Source of the DNA: Sphagnum compactum
Taxonomy: Eukaryota; Bryophyta; Sphagnopsida; Sphagnales
DNA: 64,000 nucleotides
NCBI GenBank assembly: GCA_965153455.1
Contig: OZ234497.1
Coordinates: 7,254,001 to 7,318,000, forward strand
Direction: 5' to 3'
In this document: positions 47,091 through 59,225 of the stretch, piece after piece
How positions within the stretch are numbered: the first letter of the stretch is position 1
How the letters are laid out: each line of letters opens with the position of its first letter
Made by a program: the position numbers and the translations under genes
The notes under the pieces: model-generated
Told to the model about the DNA's origin: nothing
The model's database searches: none
Seen by the model: the letters and a program-made list of their open reading frames with translations, nothing else

Positions 47091-48370
47091 TTTTAACATG
47101 TTTTAACCTTTGTTACCATGATACTTTTTCAAGTTCGACAAAAATTAAATTATTTTCAAAATTGCCAAATTTTTTGGATATTAATAGTTAGTTATGATGA
47201 AAATTTTAAAAATTCATGCAATTCCTTGAACCTCTTCGACTGGCTTTCAGTGGTAACTTACTAAGCACCTAACCACAAAAGCATTAAACTTCTCTTCTAC
47301 AAGCATTTGGTTATAATAAATTTAATACAGAATGTCGAAAATTTCAGAATTCAAAATTTAACCGTCGAATTAAAATTTGAAAATAAAATAAAATATTTGA
47401 TACTAAGGTGCCGAACCTGGAAAGATATTACAGCATAAAGAGGGAAATTACATTAAGGGGTGATGCTTGTTCTAGACCTCCCATTATTATTAATTTCATG
47501 AATTTGCATGCAAGCGACATCAAAAAGGACGTGGGTGAAATAGTTTCCTATCACAAGAGGGATTAACTCTTTCCTTATTTTGGTTCCTCTTGTTTGTGCG
47601 TCTCTTGACCTTTTTTGGCCTTCCCTTTTTGTCTACCCTACGATGATTCCCGCCATCAATCTTTTATTGGATTTTTGTGAAGGGATGGAAGGTCTCCAAG
47701 GTCATGACATTGTAAAATGCATTCACACCAACCCAATGAATGACTCAATGTTTAGTTAAATGAATCCCATTATATATTTTTGATTTATCCCTTTGTATGA
47801 ACAACACAAGGGGTTAATTTATTCCTTAAATTTTAGTGTGGGATAAAGCCCAAGGTTGTAGGCTTTAACCAAGTGTAAAGAATTGCTCCAACTTTTTCCC
47901 CATTTTTTCCCCCATTGTACCCAACATGTACTACCATGGGGAAAAAAAATTTAAAAATTTCTTAGAGTTTTTCAAAAATGAGAATTCATTCCTATAAAAA
48001 AAAAAAGGTCTAAAATTGTCTAAGAACTTTTGTCACCCTAGCTACATTAAAAAAAAATGACCCAAAAAAAAAAAACAAAAAAAAAACAAAAACAAAAACA
48101 AATAGAAATAAGTGTATGCTTTACAAACTTAAACTAATTAGTAATCTAACCTATTTACTAATTTACTAACCGGGTCCAACCTTGCTTGGATTTGATATTC
48201 AAACCGGATATCAGCATCGTTATATCAACTCGGATATATCGGTCGGGTCTGACGGATATCAGAGTCGCTCACGGATATATTAGTCTGACTGCATTTTATC
48301 GCTCCCTCCCAATGACCTAATTTTCATTACTACTATTCCCATTCCCCCAACAAACCCATTTAACAAAAAC
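47091..48370. other. Intergenic region upstream of the NUP1/NUP136-like gene
   Basis: AT-rich with A-runs (48050-48105). No coding feature. The last 200 bp contain the CGGATAT cluster described separately. Confidence 0.5.
48200..48275. promoter_or_regulatory. Cluster of CGGATAT motifs upstream of the nucleoporin gene
   Basis: CGGATAT occurs four times in under 70 bp (near 48205, 48231, 48253 and 48281), 420-500 bp before the ATG, in otherwise AT-rich DNA. The spacing and conservation suggest a regulatory array or small repeat. The binding factor is unknown. Confidence 0.35.
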
Positions 48371-48698
48371 AAACCAAAAATGCACTTGTTGTTGTTGTTT
48401 GTTCTTCATCGCTACTTTCGCTTACAAACAACACCCTTTCCTTTCAAATAGAACTCTCTTACTACACGGCCTTCAAATCCCTTCTCCCTTGCTGCTTGCT
48501 TGCTGCAATCATCATCGCAGTTAGTTTGTACTACTACGTTGTTGTTGTTGTTTTGTTGGGTCCTCTTTTGCTTTGCTCCTTTGGGAATCTTGTTGTTGTT
48601 GTTGTTGTTGTTCTTCTTCTTCTTTTGGGGTCTCATTCCTCCTCCTCCTCCTGCTGCTGCTGCGGGCTGCTGCGGGCTATAGAGAGAATCTAGAGCAC

Positions 48699-51600
48699 AT
48701 GGCGGGACTGCCGTTTGAGCCACTGAACAACAACGGCGATCATCGCTTTCTGTATGCTCCCGCTGGTGGTGGTGGTGGTAAGGTTGGTAGACGACGAGTA
48801 AGTAAAACTAGAAATGCTGCAACTCCTTATGAACGGCCGTCAGTTGGACGACATGCCTCTGCAGGTCCTGTGCAGGCTGCTGCCGTTGTGGCAAATGGCG
48901 TTGGTGGTGGTGAGGAGGCGGAAGAGGCGCCGGCTAGAAGAGGAGGAGGAGGAGGGGCGTGGCTTGGAGTTGACTTGCTAGGGACTGCTTCTAAGCTCGT
49001 TACTAGCGGCGCTTCCTTGTTTTATTCTTCGTTTTTTGGACGGCGACAGCAGCAGCAGCAGCAGCATGAGGATGCAACAGCGCCGCTCTCAGTCACCAAC
49101 AACGGAGGTAAAAACACTGGTTTTTGTTCTCTATATCTCTCTGCGCTTTCTCTTCTTCATAGACAAATGGTTAGCTTTGCATCACAAGTTTTGCGTTTCT
49201 GCAAGAGTATTGTGAAGTGGGGAAACTGGATGTTATCCCTTTGGTAGGTCCCGTTTCTCAAGAAGCAGTTCCAAAGGTGTGTATTTAGGGTTGTTTTTTT
49301 GTCGCCAAGAAAATCTCTGACTTCGGTTACCTACCCCCGTGGTAATGCCCCCTTCTTGCTTGCAGCGGAAGAAAATCACGATGGACATCCTGGAGTGCCA
49401 CCAATGGCAGTCGAAGCTGTATGCTCTCTCTCTCTCTCTCTCTCAGGGCACATACACCCCCACAGCTTAACCCTAAAACCTTCGGCCTTCTGGATATGTC
49501 TTACATAGTGTGCTTGCACATTTGCAGCAGTTTCAGAAACAAGAGACAGATCGCGTGAAAGGAAGAGAGAGATAGAGAGAGAGAGAAGATGGGATCTCAC
49601 TGTACAGAAAACCACATCCACTAGAGATCCACAGCCACTGGCAATTCGCATGCATGCATGCATGCACATGAAGACCATGCCCACAAATGAAAATAGTCAT
49701 CATGCATCAGTGACTTGTTGGGTACTTTTGCCACAGAGGTTTTAGGGATAAAGATTGCTCAGCTACAGTAGTAGTAGTAGTAGTAGTATTTCCTGCGAAT
49801 CATCAAGCAGAAGATGATTGGTGTCAAATTCTGTATCTGTTGGCATATTATTACGTTAAGGAATGTTGCAATGGGAGCAGTAATTTTGGGAATTTGGGAT
49901 GCTGAACACGGGGATTTGATTTGGTTGAGAGATGAATCTTACAGGAGTTGGTGGAAGGTGTGAATGACCATGGTGAGGAAGAGAGAGCTCATGAGCACAG
50001 TGGCATCAAGATCTCAGAAATCGAAGGATGGATGAAGAGTACAACATTTCCTAGGTGGGTGTCTTATTGCCAAGATCGCATTTAGACATGGAATGGACCA
50101 TGGACTTGTCTATTCTGAATATGTTGTTGGTGTATTGCAAATCTTAGACCTCAGAATGGTGAACCCTAGGAATTGCTTGCCTTGGCTGCCATGAATATTG
50201 CTCATGTTTCTTTTGTTTGTTTGTTCCAAATGTAGAGAGGAAGCGGACCGTTTGATAGGAATTTTACGGTCCTCTGTTGTCGACAATGGAGTGGATGTGA
50301 AGAAAGCAGCAGCAGCAGCTGCAACCACCCATGAAGTGAAACCTTGCACCCCTAACACTCTCCATCGAACTAGATCACCAGCTAATGGTGCTCAGCACAG
50401 CAATGGTGTACTGTCTGATGCACAAAGATGGAGAGAGGAGCTAACGAAAAACCGGCAGGAACAAAAATTCAAATTTTGGCCTGTTGGATTTGATAGTGAG
50501 AATCATGCGTCTCCTGCTGCAGGAGGTTCTGAGGTATAACCTCTCTCTCTCTCACCCCCAAGGAACAACCATGAAAAGAAGTTTTCACAGTTTCCTGACC
50601 TGGTTTGTCATATTGAACAAATCTTGTAGATTGAGCTGCAGAAGTCCCCTGCTAGATTTCTTTTGTGTCAGAAGCTGAAGCCTTGATTCCCCAATGTCTC
50701 TGTAGGATGCAGAGGTTCTTGATTCTTCACCAGTAGATCTTGCAAGAGCCTACATGGATGAGAGAGTTACTCCAGTAGCAGGACCAACTTCTCAGTTAAC
50801 AGGAGCAAGGGAGAAACCTGTAACTCCATTGCAACTCTTGCCATACCAACCAATGCCACGATCATCAAGGCACCTAAGGAAAGGCTTCCAACATGAGAAT
50901 TCACGGTCACCATATCGGGGGCTAATTGCATCACGCTCATTTCAGCAGCCTCCTTTTGTAAGACCACCACCTCATCCAATCAGAGGAATTCAGGAGATTG
51001 TGTCAGAAGATAAACCACCTTCTCCACCTGTTCCTTGGACTGTGAGCCATCTGCCGCCTGCCACCCCTCCAGGGTCAGCTCTTGGCTTGGCCCTCACTGA
51101 GGTACACAAGGTCACTGCCCTTTCTTACTGCAGATATCCCTTGCCTTTGTGTGTTGTCCACCTGTAGTAGGAAACAATTTGAACATGTTGTACATTACAC
51201 AGGTTTGCTGTCTAGAGGAGGCAGCTGGCATTTGTAAAGATGAATATGGTCAGCTGTTTCTATGCTGTATTATCAGCAAACTTGTTACTGTGGTTGATCT
51301 ACTTGTGTGACGTTGTATTGTATGTGCTAGTTGCAGGGATCAAAAAAGAGGGCAGCAACAGCTTTGGACGATGGAGCATATTCTTCTGGTGGGCCTATGC
51401 GGCGGTTAAGACCACGGTCCTTCTTGTATACTCCAAGTCCAGTCAGGGTTGTGCCAAAGAGGCCTGGATTAGGCCAGTTTTCCACCCCAACCACAAGGGC
51501 TGTTCAAACAACACCCATGGAGGTCAAGCAGAATCCTAACACTGTGAGCAGTTGGGGCAGAGCTTTGTCAGAGGTCAGGAGCATGTCTAACTCTCAGTGG

Positions 51601-54600
51601 CATATTGAGAGTTTAAACCCAGCAATTCTTTTCTCATGTATATATTGTAAAGTGGAGAAGCATTTTTGTGCAGTGCAAGGACTCTTAGTCTTAAATATTC
51701 TCAGTGGACAAATATTCTCAAGGTGGTTGATTGTCTTGTTGTCAACTGAGTTAGGCAATGGAGATAAGTGTGGTCTTCACCGCTTCATTCATTGACAGAT
51801 GATGTGAACAAGTTAGAACCTCTTCTCATATTACTCTTGTGTGTTGAGTTCCCTACCAGGCAAAAAAGAGTGGACCTGGAATTGAGGCAGAAAAGGATGA
51901 GGAATTGAAAGGCAGTGCTGTGGCACTCAGAAGTCTTCCTGTTGTTCCTGTACAATCCAGTGAGACAGCACGGAAGATTCTGGAAACTCTTGAAAGAATG
52001 ACTCCAACACCAAGAGGCAAGTTGCTGGATGAGGAACTGGCACTTGCAAGAGAACAGCCAGCTTCAGAGCCCACTTCGAGTCTGATAAAAAATGATCAAG
52101 CTCACCTAACACAGGTAGATTCATTTCTGTGTTTGTTTGTGCTTCCTGATTTCATGTTACAGTAACTAGTCAAGACCACACTGGTCACTGTTGAAAGTCT
52201 CTGACCAGTGTGTGACTGTTTGTGCCTTATGTTTGGTGTTTCTGCCTTTGGAATCTGCAAAATTATTATTTCAAGGGCCCTCTTAATCCTGAGTTGGGGA
52301 GCATTTCAAAGACCACTTTGTCTTCAAAAGATCATACTTTTAAAGTTCTTGTTGTTTCTCTCTTCTTGTTATTTTTAGTTCTGGTTTTGCCAGAACTGAC
52401 AGAATGGGTACCTTCAAAAGTGTTCCTGTGCAGTCTTTCCTCTTGCCTAATGGTTTCTGTTTGGAGTTTTCTCCTTTAGCAATCTTGAGAATGATCATTT
52501 CAAAAGTTTCTAAAACTAAAAGCCATATGTGTTGAGAATTCTCAGTACTTATGAAGATATACCTTCTCAACTTGGAAGGATGTGTTGAGGTGCAGGAGGC
52601 TCCAACCAACTACTTCCCCTCAGAAGGCCTCTCTATGCCTTTGGTTTAGATGCCTGCTTGCACAGGGACAAGCTAAAATTAATTGAATCTTACCCTCACA
52701 AGCTTGTTGCAGCTTGAGTAAAGGATACCTTTGACCTTTTAGATTAGCTAGCCAACATCATGACTGAGTCTTCTCTTGCTTCTGGGAATGTGGTAGAAAC
52801 TCAGGATGCAGATTTTGGATAATAATCTGGCCGAGATTTCTGTAGAATTGTATGCAATTAAAATTTGGGCAGATATATTATGTACTTATCTACACTCACT
52901 GCTGAAGTCAGTGGGTAGTCATGGCAGCTTGTTGCTGCTATTCATGATGAAGGTGATTCTCTGACACTTTCTGAGCAACTCTCATAAGGTTATGACTGCA
53001 TTTTTTGTCATGTTAGCTTCAAATTGTTGTTTTGGAGATGTGTCTCCATTGTCATAGATATAAGTCTTCTTTTCCATCCCATGTCTTCTTGTGGCTAGAG
53101 CAAATATTCTGCATCCAGGTACGTCATAGTCACAGTGGTATGCTTAAAGGATTTGTTCATGGTACAGGAGGCCCAAATCAGTATCCTCTATGTTGACCCT
53201 TCTCTATGCCTTAGGCTGAGATTCTTGCTTGTAAGGGGTGACTTAAATAACTTGAGTGCTAGCAAATATTGTCACAGCATGACCATGTAACTAAGTCATG
53301 ATGTTGGCCAACAAGTGTGCAGTCATGACAACCAGAGTTAGTTATGACAGAATTCACTCTGTTCATGTTTGGTTTTTGTTTGGCCAGAACTGAAATAATA
53401 GTTACCTTTTTGGTACTCTAGATTATTATCTGCAATCCCCTATATATGTTCCTCTTCTATCTGTCTTTCCTTGTTTGGTTCTTCCTCATTTAATTTTTTT
53501 TTTTTTTTTGGGTCTTGTTTCTGCTTGGTGTCTCGGTCTTCTCTTTCATGTCTTTTAGAGTGGCCAGCATTATGGCTGAGACCATGCAGGTAGATTCCTT
53601 GTTTTCTTTGATTGTTTCTCTCGAGTTTTCCTATCAGTTTTACTCTGAAGTTTAGTTTCCTTGCAACTGTGTGCCCAGTGTCCTCATTTTGTGTATTTGC
53701 CATTCTAAGGCATTGATGTCAGGAGGTGGTTTGCTGTGTCCACAGACCCAGGAGATTCCAGAGTTTCACAAAGTAAGAGATGCTCGACCTGCAGCCCGCA
53801 ATTTAGAGAAGGATCTTCCCTGTGTTGAAGGATTTGCATGGAAAGAATCCACCCACAGCACAAAACTCACAGGGAAAGGGAAAGCTCCAGTCTTTGGCTT
53901 TCCAGAAGTCTCTTATGAGAAGAAGATCACAGGTTGGTACCATACCCAGTCATGGGACTTCTTTCTTTCTTCTAGTGGCAGCTCTATGGTATGTTGCATT
54001 AGAATTGCTACTGATATTGGATACTGGTTGTGTCCCCTTGGGGGCATACCCTTTGTTTTGAGCAAGCGGAGGAATCACCCTGCAATTTTTTCCCTGTCAC
54101 ATATTGCAACTGACCTTTGGTTCATGATGATGGATACACCAAGTGTGTTTTGTTGTGAGGGACTTTAAAAGGAAAAAGAAATGGTGGATTGGTGAAGAGC
54201 TTGTTTGTAGTTGAAGAATTTACTCAATGCCATGCTTACTTTCACAGGTCAAACACTGGATGGTTCACATACAATTACAAGGTCTGCCAAAGAGACATTG
54301 GCAAGTTGTAAAGAGCCAGAGGAAACTGTGCCTGGTGTTGGTCCAATTGTCACCAATAGCAAGGGTTTCCGGATAAGTGCTGCTTTTCAAGTATGTTGAT
54401 TTTACTTCACTATTCTGTGCCCATTGTAAAGAAATTAGGAGTTACAGAAAAGGGGGGAAGAGCATGTTTTATTCTCTGTCCTCTTTTTATCTCCAGCAAG
54501 GAAAGAGATCTGTATCCAAACACCATTTTCCTTGGGAAGCCTGTTACTGACTTTGATGTAGTTGAGCTGTGCAAATTACTGTAAATGCTGAAACAAGTTT

Positions 54601-57600
54601 GTCGAGTGGGGTATGTGCAACCTGAAAGTGGTCATCTTCATGGTATTGTGCACAGGAATCTGGGTCAGATGATGAAAACCAAGCTGCATACACAGGTTTG
54701 CATGTGTCAACTATCTCTACTACAAGCACAAGTTCCATAGTCAAGCCTGTCTCTCAGGTTGTGTTTTCTGATATTATCACTCCTAAGTCAATGTCTACCA
54801 TAATTCCACCTGTAATGGGTGCCCCAGCCAGTGTGGAGACAAATCTGTATGTGACATCCTGGAATCCTATCAGCTCCAGAGCTGGTAGTCCAGGTGGTTT
54901 TACTTTTCCTTCATCAACCCAATCAGGTGCATCTTTGGAGGCTCCCTCAACACCAAAGGCATTCCCCACTGCAGCCGCCAATAATGGAGGTCCAGCTTTC
55001 AAGTTCTCTTCAGATCCTATCGCAGGGAAATTGGTTTTTTCATTGCCATCAGGAGTGGTAGAATCAGCTGAGGACAGTGATCCATTCAACCGCAAAAACT
55101 TCAAATTTGACAGCAAGCCAGACCTTGTTTTCAGGTATGATCCATGTACAGGTTTTGTTCTGCATTTTTGTAGAAATCTTACTGCATTGTTCCCTAATTG
55201 TGGAGATTCTTGGGAGATGTTCATAACAATGCATAGGCTGATCTTTACAGTGCTCTTCCTTCAGTATTGGCATTTAGTGATGAAGTTGTTTGTCCATCTT
55301 ATTTCAGTACTGCAGTTGCCACCACTGCATCAACACCTCGATCACTTGCAATTCAGGAATCACCAGTGGATTCAGTTGAATCAACTGAGGTCACAGCCAA
55401 GAGTAACAATCTGCCAACAATTGGACAGCTGGCTCCTGATTCCCTCTTCCCACGTGCCTCTCTAGCAACCACATCTCCCAATTTTTTGACAACAAGCTTT
55501 TCTAGTGCCAGCACACGATCTGAACCAGGTAAAGTGACTTCCTAATGGACCATCAATTCAGAAATAGCACCAAAAGTCCAGGCAGGTGTGATAAACATAC
55601 ATGGCTTTCCATAAGAGGGGAGAAAGATTACTTTGTTGACAGTTGCACTTTGCCTTTCTGCTGGTGCTGCCATTGAAGAAGTTGTGTTTGGATGGATCTC
55701 AGGGGTAAGTTCCATACAATTTTGTTAGTTCTTGTGCCAGTGATCCTTGGGAAATTACTGTTTCTGTACAACCTTCAGAGCAGGCAAAGGTGATGATGAA
55801 ACTAATCCTCATGAGTGCCAACAAACAACCTGTACTTTGAGCACCTGAGATCATTCATCTGATCCCCAAATTGCACATTGTTTGCAGGGAAAGCAACGGC
55901 AACAAGCTTTGGTACTTCTGCTGGGTACACCCCCACCTCCGAGCAGCATGCAATCTCAAATCCAAGTAGCAAGTTTGCCTTGGACATGAACTCATCAGTT
56001 ACCCCAAGCAGCAATATCCATGTTTTTGGTTTCAGCAGCACCAAATCAGCATCAGTACCACCTGCTCTTGCAACTGTCCCCCAGACAGGCACAAGTTGCA
56101 ACATTTCTGGGACCGGCAGTTTAGGAGCCACAGCTGCCACTTTGTCTCCTTTTACATTTGGTTCCTCCTCTGTGTCACAACAGAAGAAATCTCCTTTCCA
56201 ATTTGGAGCACCCTCAGTTCCTTCGTCCCAGATTACTTCACCTTCAACACATTCACCTCAGGCTGATGAATCCCAGAAGAAAATGTTGGACCAGGAAATC
56301 AAGAACACATCCATCTCCAGCAATATATCAGGTTTGTGCAACTGCCTATTTGGGATTGTAACCAAGTCTTTTTTTTGCTTGCAACAGCGATCCTCTTTGA
56401 CTTATATATTCCTTTTGGTGTTTGAGTAGACTCCACTGTTGTTATATGTTCTGAAGATGAGATAGGTGGAGTGAGAGTGTATGGTGCTAGCATTAATCTG
56501 GATCATGTCACAGGTGCCCTGTCAGCAGGTGTAGCTTTTGGGTTCACAACTATGTCCCCAATCTCCTCAACTTCAACATTGTTGGGAGCAGGAGGATTAA
56601 TATCAGGCAGCTCCTCAGCAGCCAGTTCTAATTCAACTCCATCACAAGCACTCTTTGCTACACCTTCCATTGGTCAAGGCATTAGTTCTTCAGCTTCAGA
56701 GTTGACAGTTGGCTTTGCAGCACCAGCACCCTTGCCTTTTGGCTTAGCTGTTCCTACACCAGCTCTTTCAAATCCAGCAACCAGTACAACAATTGCGCCT
56801 TCACCTCTTGCTTCTGGGAGCACTCCAAATCACTTTGAAGCATTTAGTGGTCCTATTTCTGTGTTTGGCACAACGACAAGCTCTGCATTTGGATCAAGCA
56901 ACTTAACCACCCTTCCCACATCGACTGGAGCATCAAGCACCCCGGCCATTGCTGTACAAGGCACCAACAACCAGGCGTTTGGAGGTTTTTCCAGTGATGT
57001 GGCTGCCCTGCCTTCGCCTGTGCCTTCTCTCTTTGGATCAGGATTTGGTGCTTCAGCAAACCTGGGCCCCAGTCCACCCTCTTCCACCTTCTCATTTGGA
57101 GCTCCATCTACTTCCTCAACAACTAGCACCTTTGCATTTGGGTCCTTAGGTGCTGCTCCCAGTAGTGGATTTTCCTTTGGTGTTGCAAGTGGCTCTTCAG
57201 CCACAAACCCTTTTTCTTTTGGAGCAAAGCCTGAATCCTCATCAACACCAGTGTTTGGGTCAGCAAACTTTGGGTCTCCTTTTGGGTCTTCTCCCAATTG
57301 GGCAGTGGCCAGCGATGCAAATGCTGAAAACCACATGGAGGATAGCATGGCAGAAGAACCTCCTTTGCAAATCGCTTCTGGTGTGGCATCTTCACAACAA
57401 CTCTCTCTTCCTTTCAGTGCTCCGCAACCAGCAGGGTCAGCACATTTTGTGTTCCCCCAACAGTCCTCCGCTCCTGCTGGACCTGCCTTCAGTTTTGGGG
57501 GCCAGCCTAGTCCTCCAGTGGGAAATGCTTTTGCACCCACTGCTTTGACTGCTAACCCATTTACAATTCCTGCACAACAGCATAATGGCAGTGGACTCAC

Positions 57601-57709
57601 CTTTGATGGTGGTTCCTTTGCACTGGGATCATCAGGCCAAGAGACTAGCGCTAAGACTAATCGTAAGTTTATTAAAGCCAAAAGGATAGGCACCACAAAG
57701 AGGAAGTAG
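48699..57709 (+). CDS. NUP136-like: NUP1/NUP136-like nuclear pore basket nucleoporin with FG repeats
   Basis: Plant-type nuclear basket nucleoporin involved in mRNA export and import-receptor docking. Thirteen exons: 48699-49107, 49366-49418, 49945-50054, 50236-50533, 50706-51101, 51337-51573, 51860-52114, 53746-53932, 54248-54390, 54656-55134, 55308-55528, 55888-56331 and 56514-57709. All junctions are GT-AG and phases agree, giving 1475 aa. The N-terminus has a Gly/Arg stretch, TPYERP (42-47) as in NUP136 orthologues, and a likely amphipathic helix, AWLGVDLLGTASKLVTSGAS, at about 87-106. Conserved short motifs follow: FPREEADRLIGILRS (about 190-202), DLARAYM (about 301), TARKILETLERMTPTP (about 537-552) and KGFRISAAFQ. 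The C-terminal third has roughly 20 FG dipeptides, seven of them FxFG, and the protein ends in a basic tail, KFIKAKRIGTTKRK. An alternative exon 5 donor nine bases on would add VHK. Confidence 0.92.
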
Positions 57710-57835
57710 TCCTACTTTGCCTTTTCTTGTATTTTTGAGGGACAAAGAGACATGTGAAGAAAAGAGTTGGGGAAATCCAGAGGCTTAGAGTTGGCAAGGA
57801 AAGTGTTCAAAGAAGTGCTTGCAAAGAGTGGCCAA

Positions 57836-57841
57836 AATAAA
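57836..57841 (+). terminator. Possible poly(A) signal of the NUP1/NUP136-like gene
   Basis: AATAAA about 130 bases after the TAG stop. Position and sequence fit a polyadenylation signal. Plant signals are loose, so this is only likely. Confidence 0.4.
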
Positions 57842-58310
57842 GTGCTGAAGGAGGAAGAGGAAGAAGAGGGTACTTGAGAAAGGAAGAGCAGGCAAGTCAT
57901 ATGCAATTCCCATGTTTGTCCACTGTAGATTTTGTCATACAAATTTCATTCTTTTTTGGCTGATCCATGATCTCCACTTTGTCATCATTCCATGTTTTCA
58001 AAGTATGCTTCTTGCTTGCAGTAATTGTGTATCACCATTCTAATCAGAGTGTTGCCTCATTTAACTATGCTCAATCACCTCATGCAGTCCTCTTAAACTC
58101 CTCAAAATTCAGGTTGGGAGAATGTGATAATGTGATTTGTAACACTGATGTTCCTTGTGACATCATACTGAGACCTGCTTCTTATCTCAATGTGCTGTAA
58201 CTTCGGGGTGTCATCATTGCATGCTGAAGCAAGTTGATCTGCGCCCATTTGATCCTAACAGTCTATATACCTAGGGTTAGTGGTGTTTTTTCTCTGAATG
58301 GCCACGATTC
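57842..58310. other. Downstream region of the nucleoporin gene, no further gene
   Basis: Composition stays gene-like to about 58.7 kb, consistent with a long or alternative 3' UTR. The 76-codon open frame starting at 57967 has no recognised content. Confidence 0.4.
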
Positions 58311-58460
58311 CTTGATGTGGCATTGTAAAGGTTCTGTAGTCGGGTTTCATATCATATCTTGGTAAGATGTGTTGCTGTAGTTGTCCTTGATGTGGCATTG
58401 TAAAGGTTCTGTAGTCGGGTTTCATATCATATCTTGGTAAGATGTGTTGCTGTAGTTGTC
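58311..58460. repeat. 75-bp perfect tandem duplication
   Basis: CTTGATGTGGCATTGTAAAG opens copies at 58311 and 58386. The two copies look identical to CTGTAGTTGTC, so the duplication is young. It lies 600 bp past the nucleoporin stop. Confidence 0.9.
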
Positions 58461-59180
58461 GGGATTTTTTTTTGGTGGCCCCCTGTGGAAGTTGTTTTGT
58501 GATATGCATCTTACCCTGGCCTTTGTTATGCTGGTCCTGTAAGACGGGTTTGCTTTAGTTTGTAAGGATGTGGTAAACACTGGTGGAGACCCAAAAGGGA
58601 AGGTGTGGGTGGAGATGCCGCACATGCATAGGCTTGATTTGCCCATACTTGCTAACCTGCCGCATTTAAGCACAGTAGGTTACATGTAATTCATATTGTG
58701 TTACCTGCAGGATCTGAACATGTATCACTTAGGGGTAGGTAGATACGCCTATCACCAAACACTTTGGCATATCTTTCTCAATTCTTCTTCATTTTGAGTG
58801 ATTTAAAATGTTATAGGAGCGCCTTCTCAAGCTCTACAAATCATCTTTGAAATGCAAAGCCAAAAGAGCGGTAAAGAAAATACGTTTTTTCGAATTGCAA
58901 AACGAGTTTTTTTTTTCATTTTTCTTCATTTTCACCCCACCTACTTCATCGGTGCATAACTTTCTCATTTTTTTTCAAATTGAGCGATTTAAACTGCTCT
59001 GAAATCATCATCTTAAGCTCTACAAATCATCTTGTAACTCTAAAGACAACAGAGTAATATTTAATGATTTTTTGAGGTTCGGAAATAGGCTATGAGTTGT
59101 TCAATCAAAAAATTTCTGTAAGAACGATCCTCCCCTACTTTGAGGGTCGTAACTTTCTCGCCTCTAATCCATTTTTGCTG
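58461..59180. other. Intergenic, no gene seen
   Basis: From about 58.78 kb two diverged copies of an AACTTTCTC..TTT..GAGCGATTTAAA..CTCTACAAATCATCTT segment appear (near 58790 and 58960), a weak dispersed repeat. No coding feature. Confidence 0.4.
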
Positions 59181-59181
59181 A

Positions 59182-59225
59182 TTTTAGTGCGACAGATTCG
59201 GCACTAAAAATCTGTCACACTAAAA
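59182..59225. repeat. Near-perfect 17-bp hairpin
   Basis: TTTTAGTGCGACAGATT at 59182-59198 pairs with AATCTGTCACACTAAAA at 59209-59225, with one mismatch and a 10-base loop that repeats GCACTAAA. It may be the end or footprint of a fold-back element. Confidence 0.75.

Noticed and set aside
49525-49580. Possible extra exon of the nucleoporin gene after a TTTGCAG
   Set aside because: It runs into an in-frame stop within 16 codons and no good donor precedes that stop. Exon 2 joins exon 3 at 49945 in frame.
57123-57696. Long antisense and out-of-frame ORFs across the FG-repeat exon
   Set aside because: Shadows of a repetitive Ser/Pro/Gly/Phe-rich exon. The sense frame has clear FG repeats and closes the 13-exon model.
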